A stretch of 64,000 bases of DNA from NCBI RefSeq assembly GCF_016919245.1, contig NZ_JAFEJA010000001.1, positions 5,171,501 to 5,235,500 of the forward strand. The letters are read 5' to 3'. Position 1 is the stretch's first letter. The number at the start of each line of letters is the position of its first letter. A program made the position numbers and the translations under genes. Source of the stretch: Streptomyces zhihengii (lineage in GTDB: Bacteria > Actinomycetota > Actinomycetes > Streptomycetales > Streptomycetaceae). The notes under the pieces are model-generated. The model was not told the origin of the DNA. It made no database searches and saw only the letters and a list, made by a program, of their open reading frames with translations. Shown here piece after piece: positions 17,292-24,620 of the stretch.

Positions 17292-18162
17292 TACACGGAC
17301 GGCCGAAGCGGGGGCGGCCGGAACCCGGGCGGACGGGCCGGGGACGGCCGGGGCGCGGCTCGGCGAGGCGCTGCGGGCCTACGGGCTGATCGTGGCGATG
17401 TGGATCCGTTCCACGATGGCCTACCGGGCGTCGTTCGCGATGACGGCGTTCGGGAACTTCGTCGCCACCGGCTTCGACTTCGTCACCGTCCTGCTGATGT
17501 TCTCCCACGTGGACGCGCTCGGCGGCTGGTCGCTGCCCGAGATCGCGTTCCTCTACGGGACGACGAGCACCGCCTTCGGCCTGGCCGACCTGGTGCTCGG
17601 CTCCATGGACCGGCTGGGGCGGCGGGTGCGCGACGGCACCCTCGACACCCTGCTGGTGCGGCCCGTGCCGGTGCTCGCGCAGGTGGCCGCCGACCGGTTC
17701 GCCCTGCGCCGCCTCGGCCGCGTGACCCAGGGGCTGCTGGTGCTCGGCTACGCCCTGCTGACGCTGGACATCGACTGGACCGCGGGCAGGGTGGCCGCGG
17801 TGCCCATGATGCTGCTGTGCGGCGGGGCGATCTTCGGGTCGGTCTTCGTCGCGGGCGCCGCGTTCCAGTTCTTCGCGCTGGACGCCGCCGAGGTGCAGAG
17901 CGCCTTCACGTACGGCGGGAACACCCTGCTCCAGTACCCGCCGTCGATCTTCGCCAAGGACCTGGTGCGCGGGGTGACGTTCGTCGTGCCGCTCGCCTTC
18001 GTCAACTGGGTGCCGTCGCTGTACGTGCTGGACCGGGAGAGCCCGCTGGGCCTGCCCGACTGGCTGGCGCTGCTGCCGCCGCTCGTCGCCGCCCTCTGCA
18101 TGGGGCTCGCCGGACTGGCGTGGCGCACCGGGCTGCGCGCGTACCGCAGCACCGGGAACTGA
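17284..18162 (+). CDS. ABC-2 type exporter permease (second subunit)
   Basis: 292 aa. An Ala/Gly-rich N-terminal tail precedes six helices. VRDGTLDTLLVRPVPVLAQV is the characteristic cytoplasmic coupling region of this family and parallels the corresponding loop of the first subunit. It forms a heterodimeric channel with the upstream permease, powered by the ATPase encoded at 18198. The GTG start at 17284 overlaps the previous stop. Confidence 0.85.
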   Translation: MADTRTAEAGAAGTRADGPGTAGARLGEALRAYGLIVAMWIRSTMAYRASFAMTAFGNFVATGFDFVTVLLMFSHVDALGGWSLPEIAFLYGTTSTAFGLADLVLGSMDRLGRRVRDGTLDTLLVRPVPVLAQVAADRFALRRLGRVTQGLLVLGYALLTLDIDWTAGRVAAVPMMLLCGGAIFGSVFVAGAAFQFFALDAAEVQSAFTYGGNTLLQYPPSIFAKDLVRGVTFVVPLAFVNWVPSLYVLDRESPLGLPDWLALLPPLVAALCMGLAGLAWRTGLRAYRSTGN

Positions 18163-18197
18163 CGACTTCCACCGAGGAGTGGGGACGGGAGCTGGGA

Positions 18198-19256
18198 ATG
18201 GACACGAGGGACGGCACACCCGCCACGGACCCCCGCGGCGCCGCCGTACCGGGCACGGGCCCCGGCCCGGACGCGGCGGGACCCGGCGCCGAGGAGGCCG
18301 GCTTCATCACGCTCGACGGCGTGGAGAAGGTCTTCGACGTGCGCCGCAAGGCCGGCCGGCTGCGCCGCGAGCGCCACCGGGTGCGGGCGGTCGACGGGAT
18401 CAGCTTCACCGTGGCGCGCGGCGAGATGGTGGGCTACATCGGCCCCAACGGCGCCGGGAAGTCGACCACGATCAAGATGCTCACCGGCATCCTCACGCCC
18501 AGCGGCGGCAGCCTGCGGGTCGCCGGCATCGACCCGTCCCGCGAGCGGACCCGGCTCGCCCGGCGCATCGGCGTCGTCTTCGGCCAGCGCACCACCCTGT
18601 GGTGGGACCTGCCGCTGCGCGACTCCTACCGGCTGATGCACCGCATGTACCGGGTGCCCGACGCGGTGTTCCGGGAGAACCTCGACCGGTGCACCGAACT
18701 CCTCGACCTCGGCGAGCTGATGGACGTGCCGGTGCGTCAGCTGTCGCTGGGCCAGCGGATGCGCGGCGACATCGCGGCGGCCCTGCTGCACGACCCCGAG
18801 GTGCTCTACCTGGACGAGCCGACCATCGGGCTGGACGTGGTCTCCAAGGCGAAGGTCCGCGACTTCCTGCGCGACCTGAACGCCGAGCGCGGCACCACCG
18901 TGCTGCTGACCACCCACGACCTCACCGACATCGAGCAGCTCTGCCGGCGGGTCATGGTCATCGACCACGGGCGCCTGATGTACGACGGGGCACTCGCCGG
19001 GCTGCACGAGGTCGGCGAGAGCGAACGCACCCTCGTCGTCGACCTGGAGCGCGAGCTGCCGCCGATCGCGCTGGAGGGCGCGCGCACCGTGAAGGTCGAG
19101 GGCCCCCGGCAGTGGCTGGCCTTCCCGGCCTCCGCGTCGGCGGCCCCGCTGGTCGCAGGGATCGCCGCCCGCTGGCCGCTGGTGGACCTCTCGGTGCGCG
19201 AGCCCGACATCGAGGCGGTGATCGCCAAGATGTACGCGGACCGCTCCGCTGACTAG
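18198..19256 (+). CDS. ABC-2 exporter ATP-binding subunit
   Basis: 352 aa. Walker A GPNGAGKST, Q-loop VFGQRTTLWWDL, signature LSLGQRMRGD (LSGGQ variant), Walker B VLYLDEPTIGLD and switch His TTHDL. The C-terminal about 90 residues form an accessory domain seen in this exporter subfamily. The ATG at 18198 was chosen because the about 36-residue N-terminal extension is Pro/Gly-rich, as in relatives. It is the third gene of the exporter operon and energises the two permeases. Confidence 0.92.
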   Translation: MDTRDGTPATDPRGAAVPGTGPGPDAAGPGAEEAGFITLDGVEKVFDVRRKAGRLRRERHRVRAVDGISFTVARGEMVGYIGPNGAGKSTTIKMLTGILTPSGGSLRVAGIDPSRERTRLARRIGVVFGQRTTLWWDLPLRDSYRLMHRMYRVPDAVFRENLDRCTELLDLGELMDVPVRQLSLGQRMRGDIAAALLHDPEVLYLDEPTIGLDVVSKAKVRDFLRDLNAERGTTVLLTTHDLTDIEQLCRRVMVIDHGRLMYDGALAGLHEVGESERTLVVDLERELPPIALEGARTVKVEGPRQWLAFPASASAAPLVAGIAARWPLVDLSVREPDIEAVIAKMYADRSAD

Positions 19257-19265
19257 GCTGGTCGT

Positions 19266-19994
19266 ATGACGAGCGAACTCCCCGAGATGCGTGCCTCCGA
19301 TACGGAACGGGAGCGCGTGGCCGAGCGGCTGCGTGACGCGGTCGCCGAGGGCCGCCTCGACATGGAGGAGTTCGAGCAGCGTCTCGACGCCGCCTACCGG
19401 GCGCGTACGCACGGCGAACTGACGCCCCTGGTCGCGGACTTGCCCGCGCCGGGCGGTACCGGCGCCGATCCGGCACCGCTGGCCGACCCCGCCGCCCCGG
19501 CGCGGACGCGCTGGCGCGAGCGCATCGGACTCCCGGCGACCTCGAAGGGTGCCTTCGCCTTCTGGGGCGGGTTCGGACGCAAGGGCACCTGGACGATCGG
19601 CAAGTCCTTCACCGCGGTGACGGTGATGGCGGGCGGCGAACTCGACCTGCGCGACGCCCGGTTCGAGGCGCGCGAGACCGTGATCACCTGTGTCGTCCTG
19701 ATGGGCGGCGTGCATGTGGTCGTGCCCCCCGACGTGCACCTCCAGGTCACCGGTGTCGGCCTGATGGGCGGCTTCGGCGAGCAGGGCGTCTCCGATGTCG
19801 AGCCGGACCCGGAGGCCCCGCGCGTCGTCGTCCGCGGCCTGGCCGTGATGGGCGGCGTCGGCGTGGAGCGCAAGCGCACCAAGGCGGCGAAGCTCCGCCT
19901 GAAGGCGGAGCGCGCCGAACGCGCCGAGCAGGCCCGGCTGGAGAAGCGGGAACGCAGGCTGGAGCGCGAGCAGGACCGCAAGGAACTGGACTGA
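19266..19994 (+). CDS. DUF1707 (SHOCT-like) / cell-wall-active response domain protein
   Basis: 242 aa. Residues about 6-60 form the DUF1707 domain (MRASDTERERVAERLRDAVAEGRL, then EEFEQRLDAAYRARTHGEL). Residues about 110-205 form a beta-rich domain with repeated LMGG/VMGG turns (VVLMGGVHV, GLMGGFG, AVMGGVG), as in the C-terminal part of LiaF-like proteins. Residues about 210-242 are a charged coiled coil. It has no membrane segment of its own. It lies 9 bases after the ABC exporter ATPase, suggesting a cell-envelope stress or defence link for that operon. Confidence 0.85.
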   Translation: MTSELPEMRASDTERERVAERLRDAVAEGRLDMEEFEQRLDAAYRARTHGELTPLVADLPAPGGTGADPAPLADPAAPARTRWRERIGLPATSKGAFAFWGGFGRKGTWTIGKSFTAVTVMAGGELDLRDARFEARETVITCVVLMGGVHVVVPPDVHLQVTGVGLMGGFGEQGVSDVEPDPEAPRVVVRGLAVMGGVGVERKRTKAAKLRLKAERAERAEQARLEKRERRLEREQDRKELD

Positions 19995-20001
19995 GGCACG
20001 C

Positions 20002-20031
20002 CGGGGCCGGGTCGGTCCCGGTGGCCCCGGG
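20002..20031. terminator. Hairpin between convergent DUF1707 and SGNH genes
   Basis: ccggggcc (20002-20009) pairs with ggccccgg (20024-20031). The 257-base region to 20251 is otherwise GC-rich, with several shorter inverted repeats and no coding sign. Confidence 0.5.
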
Positions 20032-20251
20032 AGCCCGGTGGCCCACGGGCCGGGCGAGGCACCGCCCGAGTGGGTCCGGACCGGGCACGCTCCGACACGG
20101 GAGGCCTGTCGACGGACGGACGGCCGGCTGGGCGAGCGGGCCCCGGCCGGCCTCGGGGGCCTGACCGGGCGCGTCCTGTCACGGCACGCGCGCCCGCGAC
20201 TACGGCCCGGCGCGTCCCGGCAGGAGCCGCCCGGCGGTGGGCGGCGGTCGG

Positions 20252-21502
20252 TCAGAGGACGGACGGGTCCACCACGGCGCCCATCCGGGCGTAGCCCGCG
20301 TCGCTCGGGTGCAGATGGTCCCCCGAGTCGTAGGCGGGCAGCAGCCGGCGGGGCGCGTACGGGTCGCGCAGGGCGCGGTCGAAGTCGACGACCGTGTCGA
20401 ACACCGTGCCCGCGCGCACGGCCTCGTTGACCAGCGCCCGCTCGGCCTCCACGGCCGCCGAGCAGCGCGGGTGGCCCGCGCAGGGCAGGATCGTCGCGCC
20501 GGTCACGTGCAGGCCCTGGGCGCGGGCCCGGCCGGTCAGCTCCCGCAGCCCCGCGACGACCTGCTCGCCGGTCCCCGCGTACGGGGAGCGCAGCAGGTCG
20601 TTGACGCCGATGGCGACGATCACCGACCTGGCCCCGGAGCGGGCGAACACATCGCGGTCGAGGCGGCCGAGGGTGCTCTCGCCGCGGCCGTCGAGAAGCA
20701 GCCGGTTGCCGCTGATGCCCGCGTTGACCACGCCGTGGCGGCCGCCGAGGCGGTCCGCGAGGACGTCCGGCCAGCGGCGGTCCGTGTCGGGCGTGGAGGT
20801 GACGCCGTCGGTGATCGAGTCGCCGACCGCCACGACCGAGCCGCGCGCGTGCGAGGTGAGCACGTCGACGGCGGTCACATGCTGCCAGGACCGGATGCGC
20901 TCGGTGTAGCCGTCGCCGCTCTCGTCCCGGGTGCGGTCGCCGTCGGCGACGTAGGAGGTCCGGCGGGCGTGGGTGTGGACGGTCACCGGGGCGCCCTCCG
21001 GCACGTGCACGCTGACCAGCAGGTCCCCGTCGTACGGGATGCGCAGGGTCACCGGGTCGCTGACGATCTCCCCGCCGGGGGCCACGGTCGCGCCGCGCGC
21101 CCCGCCGAAGAGCAGCGGACGGACCGAGCCGGGGACGGCCGCGGCCCCGGCGCCGCCCGCCCCCGCCGCCACGGCGAGTGACGCGGCGTCCACCCGCAGC
21201 GGCTCGGTGCCGTAGAGGTTGGAGAGCGTGACGCGGGCGGCGGTGCCGCCGATGCTGGTGTGCACGACATTGCGCACGGAGCGCCCGTCACGGCCCGCGC
21301 CCGCCCCGTCGCCGGATTCCGCCGGCAGGGCGGCGACCGGTGCGGCGGCCCAGGTGGCGAGCCACACCGGGGTCGCGGAGGGCGGCGTGCGCAGGGCGGG
21401 GCGGTTCTTGACCGTGTCGATGCCGAGGTAGATGCCGCCGCATATGAGGGCCACGACGGCCATGAGGGCAGCGAGGCTCGCGTACCCCTGACGCTTGTTC
21501 AT
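20252..21502 (-). CDS. Secreted SGNH/GDSL-type hydrolase
   Basis: 416 aa. An N-terminal signal or anchor helix (about residues 8-30) precedes an Ala-rich linker, a beta-sandwich-like region (about 60-190) and the catalytic SGNH domain. Block I is VAVGDSITDG with the nucleophile Ser; block II has Gly in GISGNR; block III is IAIGVNDLL with Asn; block V is SGDHLHPSDAGY with the Asp and His. Such enzymes deacylate carbohydrates or lipids outside the cell. The start at 21502 places the signal helix at the N terminus. The exact substrate is unknown. Confidence 0.88.
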   Translation of the reverse strand: MNKRQGYASLAALMAVVALICGGIYLGIDTVKNRPALRTPPSATPVWLATWAAAPVAALPAESGDGAGAGRDGRSVRNVVHTSIGGTAARVTLSNLYGTEPLRVDAASLAVAAGAGGAGAAAVPGSVRPLLFGGARGATVAPGGEIVSDPVTLRIPYDGDLLVSVHVPEGAPVTVHTHARRTSYVADGDRTRDESGDGYTERIRSWQHVTAVDVLTSHARGSVVAVGDSITDGVTSTPDTDRRWPDVLADRLGGRHGVVNAGISGNRLLLDGRGESTLGRLDRDVFARSGARSVIVAIGVNDLLRSPYAGTGEQVVAGLRELTGRARAQGLHVTGATILPCAGHPRCSAAVEAERALVNEAVRAGTVFDTVVDFDRALRDPYAPRRLLPAYDSGDHLHPSDAGYARMGAVVDPSVL

Positions 21503-21567
21503 GCACACATCATCCGGCACGGCCCGGGAACTCGACGTGCCGCCCGGGAGTAATCGAGGCAGGGACA

Positions 21568-23061
21568 ATGCGTACGGGACGTACGCGCGGACGGGTGGAG
21601 CGGATGAGACGCACAGAACCGGATGAGCCGGGCCACGTGGACCGTGCCGGTGACGAGGGCACCCCGCCCCCGGGCGGGGCGCCGGGCACGGGCCCGGGAG
21701 AGGCACCGGGCGCTGCCCCGGGCGGGGCCGCGCCCGGCGGCCCGGGCACGCGGGGCGACGCCGGGCCGCCGGGCCGCCCGCAGGGCACCGGGCTGCCCGG
21801 CTTCGCGTACACCGAGGCGGACGCGGAGAAGCAGCGCGGCGTGCGGCGGATGAAGGCCACGGCCACCGGCCTGCTGCTCTTCGTCGCCGTGGTCTTCGCC
21901 CTCGCCACCTGGGCGGAGAAGTCCGGCGCGGGCGCCTGGGCCGGATACGTCGCGGCGGCGGCCGAGGCGGGGATGGTGGGCGCGCTGGCCGACTGGTTCG
22001 CCGTGACGGCGCTGTTCCGCCACCCGCTGGGGATCCCCATCCCGCACACCGCGATCATCCCGCACAAGAAGGACCAGCTCGGCGCCTCGCTGGGCTCCTT
22101 CGTCGGCGAGAACTTCCTCTCCGAGGACGTGGTGCGCGCCCGGCTGCGGGGCGTCGGCATCGGCCGGCGGCTCGGCACCTGGCTCGCGGAGCCCGCGCAC
22201 GCCGACCGGGTCACCGCCGAGCTGGCCACCGCCCTGCGCGGCGCGCTGACCGTGCTGCGCGACTCCGACGTGCAGGCGGTCGTCGGGGAGGCCATCACCC
22301 GCCGGGCCGAGGCCGCGGAGATCGCCCCCGGCGTCGGCAAGACGCTCCAGAAGGTCGTCGCCGACGGCGCCCACCACCGGGCCGTCGACCTGATCTGCGC
22401 CCGCGCCCACGACTGGCTCGTCCTGCACGCCGACTCCGTGATGGACGCCGTCGAGGGCGGCGCGCCGGGCTGGACGCCGCGTTTCGTCGACCGCAAGGTC
22501 GGCGAGCGGGTCTACCGGGAGCTGCTGCGCTTCGTCACCGAGATGCGCGACATGCCCGGGCACCCGGCGCGGGCCGCGATCGACCGGTTCCTCGGGGACT
22601 TCGCGGGCGATCTCCAGTCCGACACCGAGACGCGGGAGCGCGTCGAGCGGCTGAAGTCCGAGCTGCTGGGGCGCACCGAGATCCAGGACGTCATCGCCTC
22701 GGCCTGGTCGTCGGTGCGCGACATGATCCTCTCCGCGGCCGAGGACGACCGCAGCGAGCTGCGGCTGCGCGCCCGGGCCTCCCTGCTGTCGCTCGGCGCC
22801 AAGCTGTCGACGGACACCCGGCTCCAGTCCAAGGTGGACGGCTGGGTGGAGGACGCGGCGGTGTACGTGGTGACGACGTACCGCGCCGAGATCACCTCCC
22901 TGATCTCGGACACCGTCGCGAGCTGGGACGCCGAGCACACCTCCCGCAAGATCGAGGCCCACATCGGGCGGGACCTCCAGTTCATCCGCATCAACGGCAC
23001 GGTGGTGGGCGCCCTCGCGGGCCTCGCGATCCACACCGTCGCGCACGCCCTGGGCGGCTGA
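21568..23061 (+). CDS. DUF445 family membrane protein
   Basis: About 497 aa. A Pro/Gly-rich N-terminal region (to about residue 75) is followed by two hydrophobic segments flanking AEAGMVGALADWFAVTALFRHPLGIPIPHTAIIP, the strongly conserved core of DUF445/YjiN proteins. A long helical domain (about 180-460) and a C-terminal hydrophobic hairpin (NGTVVGALAGLAIHTVAHAL) follow. Function unknown; inner-membrane protein with a large helical soluble part. The ATG at 21568 has GAGG 8 bases upstream; the ATG at 21604 is an alternative start. Confidence 0.85.
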   Translation: MRTGRTRGRVERMRRTEPDEPGHVDRAGDEGTPPPGGAPGTGPGEAPGAAPGGAAPGGPGTRGDAGPPGRPQGTGLPGFAYTEADAEKQRGVRRMKATATGLLLFVAVVFALATWAEKSGAGAWAGYVAAAAEAGMVGALADWFAVTALFRHPLGIPIPHTAIIPHKKDQLGASLGSFVGENFLSEDVVRARLRGVGIGRRLGTWLAEPAHADRVTAELATALRGALTVLRDSDVQAVVGEAITRRAEAAEIAPGVGKTLQKVVADGAHHRAVDLICARAHDWLVLHADSVMDAVEGGAPGWTPRFVDRKVGERVYRELLRFVTEMRDMPGHPARAAIDRFLGDFAGDLQSDTETRERVERLKSELLGRTEIQDVIASAWSSVRDMILSAAEDDRSELRLRARASLLSLGAKLSTDTRLQSKVDGWVEDAAVYVVTTYRAEITSLISDTVASWDAEHTSRKIEAHIGRDLQFIRINGTVVGALAGLAIHTVAHALGG

Positions 23062-23080
23062 CACCGGCCCGTCGACCGCC

Positions 23081-23107
23081 CCCGCCCCGGGAGCCTCCCG
23101 GGGCGGG
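23081..23107. terminator. Bidirectional terminator between DUF445 and terpene synthase genes
   Basis: cccgccccgggag (23081-23093) against ctcccggggcggg (23095-23107): a near-perfect palindrome in the 60-base gap between two convergent genes. Confidence 0.7.
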
Positions 23108-23121
23108 AGCCCCCCGGCAGG

Positions 23122-24267
23122 TCAGAGCCCCCCGTGGGGGGCGGTGCGCTGGGACGGGAGGTCGGTGGTGGCGGTGCGCGGGGGCGGCGGGGTGGCGGGG
23201 GCGTCGGGGTCGGAGGCCAGGGCGCCCCAGGGGCGCCGGCGTCCGCCGCTGACGGCGGCGATGCCGCGCTCGTCGTAGCGGGAGGTCGCCAGCGACCACG
23301 CCAGATTGCCCGCCATCACATGCCGCATCCCCTCGACGTAGTGGTCGACGTGCCCCCGCACCTCCGCCGGGACGCCCCGCGCGTGCAGCGCCGCCGGGAG
23401 CGACGCGGCGAGCTCGCCGAAGCGGGCGATCCGCCGGTTGGCGAGCGCGGCCGTCAGATCGACGGCCTCGTCCAGCGAACAGCCCTTGTGCCCGCGCAGC
23501 ACCAGCACGCTGTTGTTGACGTCGCCCGCGGCGATCTCCTTGGTCAGCGACACGATGTCGTTGACGAAGATCACCACGTCGGCGGTGACCTCCCGCATCT
23601 CCCGCAGCGGCTCCGCCCCGTGCAGCTCGTCGGGCAGCGCGTAGCCCCCGCAGCGCTCGGTGAAGTCCAGGCAGGGCTGCACGCCGATGGAGTGGCGCCG
23701 CAGTTCGAGGAAGGCCTCGGGCGTCGGCAGGCCGTCCGCGTTGCGGTTGCGCGCCTCGCCCTGGTGCGCGGCCATGTACGCGAGCCAGTGCGTACGGAAG
23801 CGGCGCCGCCAGTGCGGCGCCCTGCCGGCCGTGGAGCGGCGCCAGATGTCGCCGAACGACCGGACCAGCGGCGGACTGGAGACCGGCACGGTGTCGTCCG
23901 GCGTCATGATCCGCCCCAGGCTGTCCACCAGCCGCTCTATCGCCCGCGGCCGCATCCCGAGCCCACCGTCGAACTGGTCGTCGAAGATGAAGAACCAGGC
24001 GTTGAAATCGGCTGCGAGCTCCAGATCGGCGGCGTTCGCCGTGGGGTAGAAATACGCCATCAGCCGCTCCAGCCGGAGCGGGTCGTACTCCGCCGTCGCG
24101 GCCTCCCCGTCGAGCAGTCCGGTCGTCAGCAGCCACTGGAGCGTGTGCCGCCGGGCCCGCTCCGCATGCGGGTTGAGCAGCGCCGGGAAGGGGATCCTGA
24201 CCGCCGTCGTGCGCCGGGTGGGATCCGCGGGGCTGGGAAGGTGGCCGAAGTCCATCGCGTTCGCCAT
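23122..24267 (-). CDS. Class I terpene cyclase (sesquiterpene synthase type)
   Basis: 381 aa. Metal-binding Asp motif FDDQFDG (D96-D97-Q-F-D100) and NSE triad NDIVSLTKE (N236, S240, E244) at the spacing of bacterial sesquiterpene cyclases. An RY pair (TSRYDERG) lies near the C terminus of the domain. It ionises a prenyl diphosphate, most likely farnesyl diphosphate, and cyclises it with Mg2+. The DDQFD form differs from the geosmin and 2-methylisoborneol enzymes. A Pro-rich tail follows residue about 345. The start at 24267 has AGGGGG upstream. No prenyltransferase or P450 gene is adjacent, so the product may be an unmodified volatile. Confidence 0.88.
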   Translation of the reverse strand: MANAMDFGHLPSPADPTRRTTAVRIPFPALLNPHAERARRHTLQWLLTTGLLDGEAATAEYDPLRLERLMAYFYPTANAADLELAADFNAWFFIFDDQFDGGLGMRPRAIERLVDSLGRIMTPDDTVPVSSPPLVRSFGDIWRRSTAGRAPHWRRRFRTHWLAYMAAHQGEARNRNADGLPTPEAFLELRRHSIGVQPCLDFTERCGGYALPDELHGAEPLREMREVTADVVIFVNDIVSLTKEIAAGDVNNSVLVLRGHKGCSLDEAVDLTAALANRRIARFGELAASLPAALHARGVPAEVRGHVDHYVEGMRHVMAGNLAWSLATSRYDERGIAAVSGGRRRPWGALASDPDAPATPPPPRTATTDLPSQRTAPHGGL

Positions 24268-24620
24268 ACGTGCCCCCTGGTGTCGTGGCGCCCCGCCGAT
24301 GACTCGGGGCGCAGGTCCGAGGTGTACTCGCAGCCCTACGAGGCTAGGGGGAACGGCCCCGATCCGGGAGTCCTCCGCGCCCCGTGGCGGCGTCGGATGG
24401 CGGCAATCGGCGCACGCTCCCGGCGCACGCCCCCCGGAAGGTGCCCCTGGGCCGGGCGCGACACCCGCGCGGGCCGTGGTGGAACGCGCCCGGCGTACGC
24501 CCTTCCCCGTTACCAGCATCGGGCGCCGAGTGGGGCCCGAACGCACAGTCGCGGACACACAACTCCCCGTGGGCGTACGCTTTCGCGCGTACCCGTGTCC
24601 CTGCGGTCGAAGGAACAGAA
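24268..24620. other. Divergent intergenic region of 353 bases, terpene synthase / regulator
   Basis: No coding sequence is supported; long frames here are extensions of the flanking genes without coding character. It holds the promoters of two divergent genes. The most notable element is an inverted repeat gggcgtacgc (24571-24580) / gcgtaccc (24587-24594), about 27-50 bases before the regulator's GTG. A related cggcgtacgccc lies near 24491-24502. These could be binding sites for the regulator itself. Confidence 0.4.

Noticed and set aside
20032..20251. Small coding genes in the SGNH downstream region
   Set aside because: Only short GC-rich frames without ribosome sites or conserved features.
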